Of a stretch of DNA of 64,000 bases, positions 30,368 to 41,147 are shown in pieces. Made by a program: the position numbers and the translations under genes. Position 1 is the stretch's first letter, and each line of letters opens with the position of its first letter. Source of the stretch: Symsagittifera roscoffensis (lineage: Eukaryota > Xenacoelomorpha > Acoela > Convolutidae); assembly GCF_963678635.1 (NCBI RefSeq), contig NC_087062.1, forward strand, positions 73,685,345-73,749,344. The letters are read 5' to 3'. The notes under the pieces were generated by a model, which saw nothing but the letters and a program-made list of their open reading frames with translations, was not told the origin of the DNA and ran no database searches.

Positions 30368-31673
30368 TTTAATCCCGAGTGAAGCAACTCACAGCTCCTT
30401 GGACTTATTTGAGAAACCGCCTTTACTTGTCACTTTTGAAAATGCATTCACCCAAAAAATTGGACCTTCCTACTCTCCTGATGGTCCTATGCTCGAGTTT
30501 GAAGTACTCGGCGACAGAAATAATTTCATCGATCTTCAACGTACTCGTTTGGAAATAGTTGCACGAATTGTTCGAAGCAATGGAAACGTGCTTCGAACGC
30601 ATGCTACAGAGGCGGCAAATAGAGATACGCCGTATTTTGTTAACAATCCTTTATCTTCATTATTTTCTGAGTGTACACTGTCTCTGAATGGTGAAAAAAT
30701 ATCAACTACCAATGCTAATTTTGCCCATAAAAGCTTTATTGAGACCGAGTTTTCATACGGTAATGATGCCAAGAAAACATGGTTGGCTTGTCAAGGTTAT
30801 TATTATGAAGAAAATCCATCAGCCATTGACGGTGCTGGAAGGAGAGCTGATGATGTTACGGAGCGTAAAGGTCTCGTTGCGGCCTCGAGCGAGCTGAAGC
30901 TATTTGGTAAAATTGCTTGCGACTTTTTGTCGTGTGACAAGCATCTACTTAGCGGTGTGGCAATAAGATTGTCTCTTAGACGTTCTCCTAATGATTTTGT
31001 TGTCATATCTGAAGATGCAGCTAAACACTACAAGGTCCAAATAATCGAAGCTAACCTCTATGTCAGAAAGATGACTATGACTGACTATGTTCTCTCATCA
31101 ATAGAAAAAACTTTGTTGAAGAACCCGGCAATTTACAATTACATCGAAGTAGTACCAAAAACGTTTCTCGCAACTGCAGGAGTACAAAGCTGGCGACAAG
31201 AGGATGTTTTTGCAAAAGAACCTGTTCGAAGAATGATAGTAGCAATGAGCATAAACGAAGCATATTTGGGTACTAATAGAACAAACCCTTTTCATTGCCA
31301 GAAATTTGGGTTGAATGAGATCATTGTGTACAGAAACGGTCTACCCATTGCCGGAACTCCCATCTCAACATCAGACAATAAAAGAATTTATTACAATACG
31401 CTTGAGGCTCTTGATTTTGTTTTAAACACTAGTCATGGAATCAGTCTCGCTAATTATGATAATCATTATATTATGGCTTTTGATCTCACGTCTACTCAGG
31501 AGGCTTCACACGATTTTATTCATCCTGAATTGACCAATTGCACTATTTCGCTCGAACTCAAGTTTGACGCAGGTCTCGGTAATAACGTCGAGTTATTGTT
31601 TATGGGAGAGCGTGCATCAACAGTTTATGTGCGTTCAGATAGAAAAATTACCAAAAACACTCTTATGACCTAA
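30357..31673 (+). CDS. Polinton major capsid protein (double jelly-roll), 438 aa
   Basis: The hexon-like coat protein. SLDLFEKPPLLVTFENAF, FEVLGDRNNFIDLQRTRLEI (a well-conserved strand and loop in Polinton capsid proteins), PYFVNNPLSSLFSECTLSLN and later IDVRLSLRR-like and FDLTSTQEASHDFIHPEL blocks support this. Length is typical and the frame is intact. The start ATG 30357 lies within the preceding gene, and the protease begins 7 bp after its stop. Confidence 0.9.
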   Translation: MISNLIPSEATHSSLDLFEKPPLLVTFENAFTQKIGPSYSPDGPMLEFEVLGDRNNFIDLQRTRLEIVARIVRSNGNVLRTHATEAANRDTPYFVNNPLSSLFSECTLSLNGEKISTTNANFAHKSFIETEFSYGNDAKKTWLACQGYYYEENPSAIDGAGRRADDVTERKGLVAASSELKLFGKIACDFLSCDKHLLSGVAIRLSLRRSPNDFVVISEDAAKHYKVQIIEANLYVRKMTMTDYVLSSIEKTLLKNPAIYNYIEVVPKTFLATAGVQSWRQEDVFAKEPVRRMIVAMSINEAYLGTNRTNPFHCQKFGLNEIIVYRNGLPIAGTPISTSDNKRIYYNTLEALDFVLNTSHGISLANYDNHYIMAFDLTSTQEASHDFIHPELTNCTISLELKFDAGLGNNVELLFMGERASTVYVRSDRKITKNTLMT

Positions 31674-31680
31674 GATAGAC

Positions 31681-32118
31681 ATGGATAATCTTCAACTAGT
31701 AGAAATTATTAACCGTTGTAAACATTTGAAACATCGCTTTAGAGGTGTTTTTCCGGCAGATTTGCCATGCTCTTCAGTACTGAAAAACGATAATACATTC
31801 ATGATTATGAATGCCTCATCATCGGATCAACCTGGAACCCACTGGTTGCTTTTTGCTCAAGCTGGAGGACAGATATTCTTCGCAGATCCTCTAGGTAAAC
31901 GATTATGTGATTATCCCCTCGTGTACAAGAATATGCGACGTACAATTCACGAGGGAAATCAGCTACTGTTGAAAAAACCAATACAATCAGCTGATTCAGT
32001 GTTATGCGGACTTTATTGTATTTATGTTGCTCATGTTATAATTACAAACAAATTTCCAATAGGTTTCAAACTTAATGATCATGATTTGATAAGATTTGCC
32101 AAACATATGTTATTCTAA
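31681..32118 (+). CDS. Polinton maturation cysteine protease (adenain/Ulp1-like), 145 aa
   Basis: Processes virion proteins during maturation. The C5/Ulp1 catalytic set is present: His54 in GTHWLLF, Asp69 in FADPLG, Gln102 in PIQSADSVLCGLYC and Cys109. The length is somewhat short but all key residues are there. It is the last gene of the + strand virion cluster; a 70-bp inverted repeat begins about 110 bp downstream. Confidence 0.9.
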   Translation: MDNLQLVEIINRCKHLKHRFRGVFPADLPCSSVLKNDNTFMIMNASSSDQPGTHWLLFAQAGGQIFFADPLGKRLCDYPLVYKNMRRTIHEGNQLLLKKPIQSADSVLCGLYCIYVAHVIITNKFPIGFKLNDHDLIRFAKHMLF

Positions 32119-32225
32119 ATTAATTTATTGATGTTTTTGTAAAATTTATAAATTCGTTTTTTTTTTCAATTCATTCTTATTAACAACAAAGTTTTTTTCT
32201 GCAAGTTTATGTGAACCGCGAAAAG

Positions 32226-32295
32226 TTTCATATCAAGTCCTTCGAAATATTAAGGCATGGCCGTTTGGTTTAAGGGGCAATAGCTAACCCGGCGT
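32226..32295 (+). repeat. Internal inverted repeat, left copy
   Basis: Starts TTTCATATCAAGTCCTTCG and ends GCTAACCCGGCGT. Its reverse complement lies at 35792-35861 with two mismatches over 70 bp. The pair brackets the minus-strand genes of the Polinton. Confidence 0.9.
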
Positions 32296-32353
32296 CGCTC
32301 CTGTGTAGTAACATTTTTTTTTTTGATATACAAGAGCGAAAGAAAACCAATAT

Positions 32354-32980
32354 TTAAAACTTGAATTTCTTCTCCATGATAAATTTCACAAACAAAGTGT
32401 TTGAATCAATTTCCATACAACCATACCCACTTAAAATTATGTCAATTATTTTAGAAAACTCAGCAGCGTTTTCACCATTCAAAATATTAGTAAAGCGTTC
32501 AATTGTTACGTTAGTAATCAGGTCAGTTTGAGTTTGAACAGATTTAGTCTGCGAGCCGAAGCAAACTTGAGGCAATCGTCTTCGAACTGGAACACCACTA
32601 ACATCTAAGTTGTTGATGGAGTTATAATTCACAGCTATTTTCAGTTTTTCCATCAGAGGGCCAGACAATTCATAGTTGGAGCAACCCAAAATTAAATATT
32701 TGAATGTAGAGAGAAGACAAGGAACAACGAAGGCTTTTGAAGTCATCTTGTTAAGTAAATCGGTAGACTCTTTCGTAAATTCGACCAGCACATGATAATG
32801 TTTTTCGTTGTCAATCGAATGGTTGCAAAAATCTAATTTATTCGAATGGGAGGATACTGCAAAATTTGCTTTTGAAGCGAAGCCCGAAAAGTTGGGTTCA
32901 TGATTCAGGATGAAAAATTTGTAATTTTTACGGAACTGTTTGAAATAATCAGGGGATTGCTCATACATTGCTTCAACCAT
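32354..32980 (-). CDS. Polinton minus-strand protein with an HxH (HUH-like) motif, 208 aa
   Basis: ATG at complement of 32978-32980; intact to 32354. Residues 22-31 read FFILNHEPNF and residues 59-68 EKHYHVLVEF. An F-x-L-N block followed by H-x-H-V-x-V-E-F is the pattern of motifs 1 and 2 of HUH replication-initiator endonucleases (CRESS Rep, parvovirus NS1), which nick at hairpin origins. Candidate catalytic tyrosines are Y95 or Y103 (TFKYLILGCSNYE). No SF3 helicase domain follows. The assignment is tentative; it may be an unrelated accessory protein. Transcription opposes the virion genes. Confidence 0.4.
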   Translation of the reverse strand: MVEAMYEQSPDYFKQFRKNYKFFILNHEPNFSGFASKANFAVSSHSNKLDFCNHSIDNEKHYHVLVEFTKESTDLLNKMTSKAFVVPCLLSTFKYLILGCSNYELSGPLMEKLKIAVNYNSINNLDVSGVPVRRRLPQVCFGSQTKSVQTQTDLITNVTIERFTNILNGENAAEFSKIIDIILSGYGCMEIDSNTLFVKFIMEKKFKF

Positions 32981-33017
32981 TGCTTTGAAGTTTCAATAGA
33001 ATAACGAGTTGATAATG

Positions 33018-33377
33018 TTACACAACCCGACAGTTATCATCGTTTTCACTTTCGCATTCCTTTTCAGAGCATGAAGATTTTTTAGATTTGTTTCGCTTTT
33101 TTCTAAGTTTTTCAGTCACGTCGCAGTTTTTTGCTTTCGTCAACCTTTTAATTTTTGTGTAATTGTCCGCCAAGGACTCGAATTCACCAGTTGACAAAGT
33201 TATTCCTTGTCGATACTTGAAAGTTCCTTCTTCGTCTTTTTTGTACAATTTGATAGTTATGTAAGTACCGGTCTGTGCGAATGTTTTTGCACCGACTCTA
33301 ACTAAACGTTTATCATTCGAAGATATATCCCTAAAATCATCGAAATAGTCTACATCCGTGTCAAGAGAAGCGTACAT
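33018..33377 (-). CDS. Polinton minus-strand PC4-like ssDNA-binding protein, 119 aa
   Basis: ATG at complement of 33375-33377. Residues about 25-75 (VRVGAKTFAQTGTYITIKLY, KKDEEGTFKYRQGITLSTGE, FESLADNY) show the PC4/p15 coactivator fold order: strand, strand ending in L/R-x-Y, D-x-x-G turn, basic patch, G-I/V-x-L strand, and a helix. A Lys/Ser/Glu-rich acidic-basic tail follows. PC4 proteins bind single-stranded and melted DNA. It lies just upstream of the HxH gene on the same strand, 37 bp apart. Confidence 0.55.
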   Translation of the reverse strand: MYASLDTDVDYFDDFRDISSNDKRLVRVGAKTFAQTGTYITIKLYKKDEEGTFKYRQGITLSTGEFESLADNYTKIKRLTKAKNCDVTEKLRKKRNKSKKSSCSEKECESENDDNCRVV

Positions 33378-34003
33378 TATAAATGAATAACAACCAACTG
33401 GTTTTTAGTGTGGAACGTTGAAGAATGACTGATCACAGTATACGAGACAGATCATGCGCTCCCAAAGTAAAAATTTAGGTGATAAAGTTTACGAGCGCCC
33501 TAAGCCATATTGATAAGACTTAATCACCAAGGATATAATTTCTTTAACGATAAACCTCTTTTTATATGGGTATTTAGTTACTTTTTCCCCCGGCTATACT
33601 CTAAAAATCTTCTAGTGTTATTTATTGTGACGGTTATTTTAATGACTGTTATGAATCATGGTAATGAATTTCTAACAGCATAACAATGATTGTCTGGCAA
33701 ACTATCATGAAAACTTGATTTTGAGTGCTTTCGCCCGTAGCCACTATAATAAAGCTGTCACATAAATCTAAAAAATCGGGTTTTCACATTCATTCCTAAC
33801 ATGACCTCAGGCGTCATGCTTAAAAGAATGAATAAAATTTGATAGCCTCGCCTAAAAAGTTATTAGCTTTGACCTAATTGAACTATGCCACCCCTTTCCT
33901 GATCTCTTTCTCATTAATAAACTTTTCATACTTTTCATTCTCTCAATTTCATTTCGGTAGTTCAGTCATTTCATTTTAACAAAACTTTAAACCTCTTCAA
34001 GTC

Positions 34004-34648
34004 ATGACTAGTCCTTTACAAATAATCTCAGTGTCTGATCGAGAAAGAACAATTATCTACCAAACATACACGAGAGAGTCGATTGCAGTCATCCATCAAC
34101 AGAAAGAGAGAGTCTCTCCGTCTACAGCAAGTCCGTTCAATGACTTAGCTCCCCGAAAAAACGACGAGAATCAAAACGAGGAATGGACTACAAAAAGTCA
34201 TATCATGCTACCGAACTACCTCCTTGATCACATCGATCTACTTAGACAGAATCGAAAACGAATGTACGAGAGTTGCACTATTCACGAGAGCTATCCGGCA
34301 TTAGAAAAGACGGAGATAAACGACACAACCTCGCTCGAGCAGTCTCCAAGAAAAATTCTCTTCGCGTATGACTGCGAGTCAATGCCGTTGTATGAAAATC
34401 AGGAGGGATGTATTCGTGACTATGCAGAGCGCGAAGCGTACTGGGATATTCCGACAGCAATGTCTCCCGAGTCGTTTGTTAGGGGAGCAGTTTCAACTCC
34501 AGAACAATCAACTTCCTATTCGGATGCTCGGGTTTCATCTAGTGCGGAGACAATTGATCTAGTCACCCCAGATCTCATTCAAGGCACTCCTCCAAATGCA
34601 GCTTGCTATGCGCCAAAAAAGAGAAAACTACAGTTTCGAGGTTTCTAA
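34004..34648 (+). CDS. Polinton accessory protein of unknown function, 214 aa
   Basis: ATG 34004 follows a leader with AATAAA-like and pyrimidine stretches. The protein is Ser/Thr/Glu/Pro-rich and mostly predicted disordered by composition. A moderately ordered piece is RKILFAYDCESMPLY, and the end has a classical-type nuclear signal, APKKRKLQF. It lies divergently to the two minus-strand genes, within the inverted-repeat block. A regulatory role is possible; no family recognised. Confidence 0.6.
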   Translation: MTSPLQIISVSDRERTIIYQTYTRESIAVIHQQKERVSPSTASPFNDLAPRKNDENQNEEWTTKSHIMLPNYLLDHIDLLRQNRKRMYESCTIHESYPALEKTEINDTTSLEQSPRKILFAYDCESMPLYENQEGCIRDYAEREAYWDIPTAMSPESFVRGAVSTPEQSTSYSDARVSSSAETIDLVTPDLIQGTPPNAACYAPKKRKLQFRGF

Positions 34649-34895
34649 TAACTTAAACAAAAAACCATCCTTTGTTTCAAATATTATTCCAAGGTTTTAT
34701 ATTTTCATTTTTGTTTGAGTTGACTTCTAAGCTGTTTTAACATTACTGTGTGTATATTTTTTGTCTCAGTTTTTAATTTGCTTAATAGATCAATTAAAGT
34801 TTGCCCCGTAAAGTTTTCAGCAAAATCTTAGAGAAAAACTACAAAAAAATCACAAATCGAGAATAATTTTACGCTAAAATTGTTGTTTGAGAAAG

Positions 34896-34930
<35 letters not shown>

Positions 34931-36566
34931 TATACACTAGCTCAGTAGTGAACCCCATTTGGAATATCCTTTTCGGGATATTGCTTTCTTTTCAAAAGAA
35001 AGATAAATATGGAAGGGTCCAACATTTTCTTGTTGGTAGTCCAACCATATTTATTTGGCTTTTTTATCAAACACTCTCTGTCCTCTCTCTCATCATACTT
35101 TGTGCCCGGTGGGGTTAGCCAGGTCTTACGCAAAGTAACAGAGAGTGTTTTAAGCCATAAATCTGCATTATAGTACATTCATATACATGTTTTGGGTGTA
35201 AAACGGACAATTTTTTGGTAAAAATGTGAAAAAAAAAAATTTGTTTTTTTTTTCGAAAAATGAACATGACCCTTAACCCTGCTCAGAAATTCATGGCAAA
35301 TTGATTGAGGGTAGTTTCAATGGATTTGGAGAGAAAAAAAAATTTTTACCAATTTTTTTTCAATATTTTCACAAAAATCAGATTTTCTCAAAAAATCACA
35401 ACTTTTTAAGCGTCTACTCTCATTGATTGGGCTATAAATGTTTTTTTTTTAATTCTACGCTTGTCCTAATTACGTATCAGATAGCTCTTAAAAATTTCAA
35501 ACCACATTCACTTGAATTTAAAACGTGAACGAATAATTCAAGCTAAAAATTAAGGAAAAAAGAAGTTAAAAAATTATGTTTTTTAAATTTCGAACTTGAC
35601 CAGTAGAACTGTGCTCGAGGTCCCACAAAACTTACTAGATTTTTTGTTGATAGATTTAAAAGATACTTTTTTAAACATTACTTTTTCTTTTTTCACAACA
35701 TAAAAAGTTTGAGGTTTTCGTTTATTTTGAAAAAAAAAAATTCACTTGAAATTACAGAACGGGAGGCGTTCCCGAGGAGCGTAGCGACGAGCAACGCCGG
35801 GTTAGCTATTGCCCCTTAAACCAAACGGCTATGCCTTAATATTTCGAAGGACATGATATGAAATGTTTCACGGGACACTGAATGACATGAAGGAAACTTT
35901 GATTCCGATATCTTTTACACATTCAAATGACAATCTATGCTTATCATGCATCGGTAACTATCAAGGTGTCAAATTTGCCAAATTTTCATTTTTTAAGTTT
36001 ACTAGTTTATTTCAACTTAATTAGTTAGTTGAGGGCTTTACTTTCTGAATACTTTTATCTCATGTTTCTACTTTTTATTATACCTATTTACGCAAACCAA
36101 GAACTGGGGCTTGAAATCATTAGGAAATTACTGTTTCACGGTTAAAATTAGTCAGAAAAAGTTTTAGGCTCTATCTGAATCATTCTAAGCTTTAAATTTT
36201 GTAATTTAGTGCTGAAATGTTAATTGAAAGTCTAAACCAGTCCCCTAAAAAAGGCCAAAACTTTATCGCTAACCCTTAAAATTAACAGCAAAAGTTTGAG
36301 GCTGTAAATGAATCAGTTTTTAGTATACAAAACCCCTGCACTTGAGTAGAGTGATGAGACATAGAGAGCTTAAAGCTAGAATGAACCCTGTTTTTGGAAA
36401 GGAAAGTACTTATTGCCAAGACGGCGAAGTATAACTCTCGTTAATGGCTTCTACTTGCCCTTACCCGCAAAGTTTTTTGGTGCTAGTCACTTCTCGCTTT
36501 TGCTTTTTCATAACCAGTTCTACTTCTTGAAATTTTCCTGAATTACTTCAGTAACTTCAACAAACA
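34649..36566. other. Polinton non-coding region with (GA)n and hairpins
   Basis: About 1.9 kb upstream of the polymerase without a supported gene. It has a (GA)n microsatellite at 34898-34928, an inverted pair around 35069-35148 (AAACACTCTCTGT ... ACAGAGAGTGTTT), long A/T stretches, the right inverted repeat (35792-35861) and the polymerase leader. Promoters for the divergent and polymerase genes are probably here but cannot be pinpointed. Confidence 0.6.
35792..35861 (-). repeat. Internal inverted repeat, right copy
   Basis: Reverse complement of 32226-32295 with two mismatches. Just outside the 70 bp on its left is a GAGGAGCGTAGCGACGAGC stretch, only partly matched beyond the left copy (CGCTCCTG). 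Confidence 0.9.
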
Positions 36567-39500
36567 ATGCCGAACTCTACTTCTATCGCGACACCTGTTC
36601 CTTGCCAGCAGTGCGGAAAAATACTGAGCTCTAAAAGGAACTTGAGAAGACATGAGCAAAAAGTTCACAAGATCCTTCCTCCCCCTCCTCCTCAAACTGT
36701 TTGCGATGAGTGTCTCGAGTCATTCGAGAGTTTGTCGGAAGCCCGAGAGCACGTCGAGCTGGTACATGACATGACTTCGAATAGTCATTGTATCTATTGC
36801 CATACAATATTTCTCACCGCGGAAAGCTATGGACAACACTTGCTGAAGAAGCACGCATTGCCAGTTTGGGACGGCATTGAGACGACGTCTTCCGCTGCCC
36901 CAACGGAAAGCGCGTTCAGAGGCAAATTGCGTCGATACGATCTCAAAGTTGGTGAAAAAGAAATGGATTTGCTTCAAGTCATGATGCAAAACAAGGAAAA
37001 AATAGATGCTCTTATACTGGAAAGGGTCAAAGAGGGTCCGAACAAGGTGCAATTCCACGTGGAGGTGGGAATGATCAAAATTCCCACTGTGCAAGACGGG
37101 GACAGTGGAAACTTCGAAAGGACCATGCTGTTTCTGAACACTAAGACATTGACAGTGTACTTCGAGGGAATAGCTGGGGTTCAATTCTTGGAACTGATTG
37201 AACATATGGTCAACCAAGTCAATTCGTTCTCTTCTCATGGTAGCGGATGGATTATTGACAGAATTGAAAAATTGCAAATCAGTTTCGCGGCCTTCTCACC
37301 AATAAGAGCAGGATCCTACCTCGAGCTACCTGATGCACTCAGCGCAGCATCTACTCTGCTCACAAATATCAACACTAAAGATGATGACCGTTGCTTTCTC
37401 TACTGCTTTGTTGCCGCATATCACAATGTGAATGAGCCGGCCCTCTACCCCGCATCTAGACGGTGGCTGGAGAAAAACAAAGTCTCAACCTACAATCTCG
37501 ACAAAGAAGGAATTGTGAAAATCAATGGGGAATACGAAATGCCAATGGGTCTGATGGATATGGACAGATTTGAAAAGTTGAACAATTGTCAAATCAACGT
37601 CTTCCGGTAAGCAAATTCTAATTGCCTTCTAAAAATTTTAAAATTCCTTCAATAATGTTCTTCACCTATTCAAACACCCTGTTTATTTCATTCCAAACCT
37701 AGGTATAAAAATTATTTTTCTGTTCAGGTACAACGATGGCGAATTGTTGCCCATAAGAGTATCGAGCAGATTCACTACTAGCCTGATTGTGGACTTGTTG
37801 CTGCTGACAGATGGATCAAAATATCACTATGTGTTGATAAGTGATCTCCAGAAACTGGTCGAGTACGTGCGGCACAAAGTGCACCGATTTCAATCTGAGC
37901 TTTGTCGCAAATGTTTCCACACATGCGCTTCATTCGAAACTCTGAGAAGACATCAAGAACTGTGCTACCAAGACGAAGATGTCGTCATAACAATGCCCAA
38001 GCCGGGAAAAGATGACCACAAGTTCAAAAACTTAACAGCTCGTTGGTACGTACCCAGAGTAATCTACTTTGATTTGGAGTCACTGCTCTTACCAGTATAC
38101 GGACCGCAACCTGATCCGCGAAAGTCTAGCACGCAAACAATTGAAATCCATCAACCGTGCGGCTACGCGTTAGCAGTAATCGAATTTGGGAAAAAAGACC
38201 TGTTAAAGTTTGAGCTTAAAAGAGGACCGAATGTGATGGAAGAGCTAATTAGCTCCCTTGAATCGTTAGCGAGACAAATTTACGTAGAAAAAAGGAAATA
38301 TTACACTTTCACTGGTATAACAGACCAGGAACGGGAAGATGCTACAATTTGTTGGATATGCGAGAATGATTTTTCCGACAATGATCAAGTGGTACTTGAT
38401 CATTGCCATTACACCAACAAGTTTCTGGGTTGGGCACACAATGAGTGTAACGTTAATAGAAAAACAACAAATTACATTCCAGTGGTAGCTCATAATTTGT
38501 CAAATTATGATTTACACTTTATAATCAAAGCGTTGGCAAAAAGCGATTCGGAAAACACTTTTTCCGTAATACCCGCATCTGAAGAAAAATATATATCCTT
38601 GACAATCTCAGTCTACATAAAAACGTACACGGACAAAAACGGAAAAATCAAAAAACTCTACGAAAATCTGAGATTCATCGATTCGTATAGGTTCATGCTA
38701 GCATCGTTGGCAAAACTTGTCGATAATTTGCCCAACGAAAAGTTTTTTCTTCTGGAGAATTATTTTGAAAAACTCGGCCAATCACGTGAAAAAGTCAGTC
38801 TGTTGAAACAGAAAGGGCATTACCCCTACTCATACTTCAACTCATTCGAAAAATTCCGAGAAACTCGCCTTCCCCCACGAGCAATGTGGAAAAATAGTCT
38901 AACAGGAGGGGATGTGAGTGTTTCAAGAAGCGAGTACAATCATGCCCTTAAAGTTTTCACCGAACTGAAGTGTGGCTCACTTGGTGATTACCACGACTTG
39001 TACTTGACTACAGATGTGCTATTGCTTGCTTCCGTTTTCGAAGCTTTTCGTGAAGTTTGCTATCAAACATACGGGCTGGATTGCGCCTGTTACTTCACGG
39101 CAAGTAACCTTTCCGGGGACGCCTTTCTAAAAGTTTGTAAGCCCGAACTGAAACTCTTAACGGACCGTGAACATCTAGACCTTGTGCAGCGAATGATACG
39201 AGGAGGCATGTCGTCGGTTTACGCGCGCCGATTTTACAAAGCAAACAATAAATACCTCGACGATTTTTCGCCCTCAGAACCATCAAGCTACATCCTCAAT
39301 ATTGATGCAAACAATTTGTACGGGGGGATAATGAAACACTGCCCTTTGCCCTTAAACGATTTTTCAATAGTTGAAAAAAGTCTGGCAGACATACTGCTCA
39401 CCAGCGAAACCTCAGAGTGGGGTTATATAGTTGAAGTCAATTTAACCATACCCGAAGAGCTTCACGACTTCTTTGCTGATTACCCCCTTGCCCCCTCTCG

Positions 39501-41147
39501 TGAAGTAGTGGACATCGGTGCAATGAGCAACGAGCAAGTCGACATGTTGGGAAAATTGGGAATCACCACACTGCCAAAAGTGCCAAAGCTTCTACAGACC
39601 TTGCATCCTAAAGAAGGTTATGTTTTGCACTACCTTACCCTAAAATTGTACCATGAGCTGGGAATGAAAATAACTCACCTCGGAAAAGTTCTTCAGTTCC
39701 GCCAAAGTCACTGGATGGCACCCTTTGTCGACCTCAACACCCGCCTACGAAAAGCCGCGGTAAATAAATTCCAGGAGAACTTCTACAAGCTAATTGTTAA
39801 TTCAGCTTTCGGTAAGACAATGGAGTCTAAGTTAGGAAGAAAGAAGCTGGAGATTGTAAGGAATGAGAGAGAACTTTTACAAAAAACAGCTCTGAGCACA
39901 ATGAAAAGCTTTCAAATCATTGACGATCAATTAGCCACAATTAGCTTTTCAGTAACAAAAATATTGTGGGATAAACCTATGATAGTTGGTGCGACCATCC
40001 TAGACCTCGCCAAGCGTTTCATGTTTCAGTTTCATTATCAAAAAATGAAACCAAATCTAAACTTGGAACTCCTTTACTCCGACACGGAAAGTTTTATTTA
40101 CGCTATAAAAACTGATGACGTTTACCGAGACTTGGAGAAAATAAAAGCTGATTTCGACTTTTCAAATTACGATAAGGACCATTTCTTGTTCGAGGATACC
40201 AACAAGAAAGTTGTGCTGAAGTTCAAAGACGAGACTGGTGGGAAGCCGATCAGAGAATTCATCGCCCTAAAACCGAAACTATATTCGGTCGTCCTTAATG
40301 GTAAATAAAATTTAAGCCACCCTTCCACCCCCCATTCCTACCTTTTACAGAACAAAAATACCACCACCAACCTACCTACACCCCTTAATTTGTTGCATTA
40401 AACTATGGGCATTTAGCTGATTTAGGCAACATTATACAATGTTGCCTAAACGTTGATTTATCTGACAACATATTCCCTCTTTTTTCCTCTTTTTTAATCA
40501 TAATTTAGAGTCTTCTGCTCTTTTTTGGTAAAATGAATCAAATTTTGTTCGGTATAAATTGAGTTGCTGAAGTGAAATGAAGCTATCCCCAACGTTGTAG
40601 AAAAGAATCATAATTTTGCTTCTGTTTAGAAGGCACTCAAAAATTGAGTGCCAAAGGAATTAAACGGAGTGCACAGAGAGAACTGGTCCACCAAACCTTC
40701 AGGGACACATTATTCACTGGAAAAACAATGAGAGTGTACAACTATAATATAGTTTCGAAAGGTCACACCAATATGACAGTGAAACAAAACAAACTTGCAT
40801 TATCACCATTCTACTCAAAACGTTTTCTACTTTTCGACGGAATTTCGACAGTGCCCTTTGGCCATAAAGCCGCTGAAGAAAATGCTTTTCTAGAAGACAT
40901 TTACATGGACACCGAGTGGGCCAACTCATACAATGAAACTGATAACAGTTCTCCCGATTTTACACTTCCGGATTGGGGATTTTTACAGCGGCCCTACTCA
41001 GAAGCAGAGCTACAAGAAGAAGAAGAAGCTTCTAGTAGCCGAGTCCGTGAACGTCCCCCTATAAAAAACCCATTTATTTTATCTGAAGCTTCAGAAGAAC
41101 GACCATCTAAAAAACAGCGCAAAGAAAACCAAAACAATAAACATTAA
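36567..41147 (+). CDS. Polinton DNA polymerase B (protein-primed type), three exons
   Basis: Exons 36567-37606, 37728-40300 and 40630-41147 total 4,131 nt (1,376 residues). Order: three C2H2 zinc fingers (residues about 13-100, each ending HxxxH), and an N-terminal domain typical of the family. Next comes the 3'-5' exonuclease with IYFDLESLL (Exo I), HNLSNYDLHF (Exo II) and YHDLYLTTDVLL (Exo III). A C-x2-C ... DHCHYTNKFLG ... HNECN endonuclease VII-like insert lies between Exo I and II. The palm has ILNIDANNLYGG (motif A), KLIVNSAFGKTMES (motif B) and LYSDTESFIY (motif C). Motif C reads D-T-E where D-T-D is normal. The joined frame has no internal stop. The enzyme replicates the element, priming from a terminal protein. 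An AATAAA lies about 90 bp after the stop. Confidence 0.92.
37607..37727 (+). other. Intron 1 of the Polinton polymerase gene (121 bp)
   Basis: Donor TTCCG|GTAAGC and acceptor ATTTTTCTGTTCAG|GTACAA. Splicing keeps the frame (phase 2) and joins two parts that are continuous in related polymerases. Unspliced, the frame meets TAA two bases after the donor G. Confidence 0.85.
40301..40629 (+). other. Intron 2 of the Polinton polymerase gene (329 bp)
   Basis: Donor TTAATG|GTAAAT and acceptor TTTTGCTTCTGTTTAG|AAGGC. Splicing keeps the frame (phase 1) and links KPKLYSVVLN to the C-terminal AKGIKRS block, which adjoin in other Polinton polymerases. Confidence 0.85.

Noticed and set aside
34368-34562. 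LxCxE-type Rb-binding motif in the Polinton accessory protein
   Set aside because: The DCES stretch does not have Leu and Glu at the right spacing.
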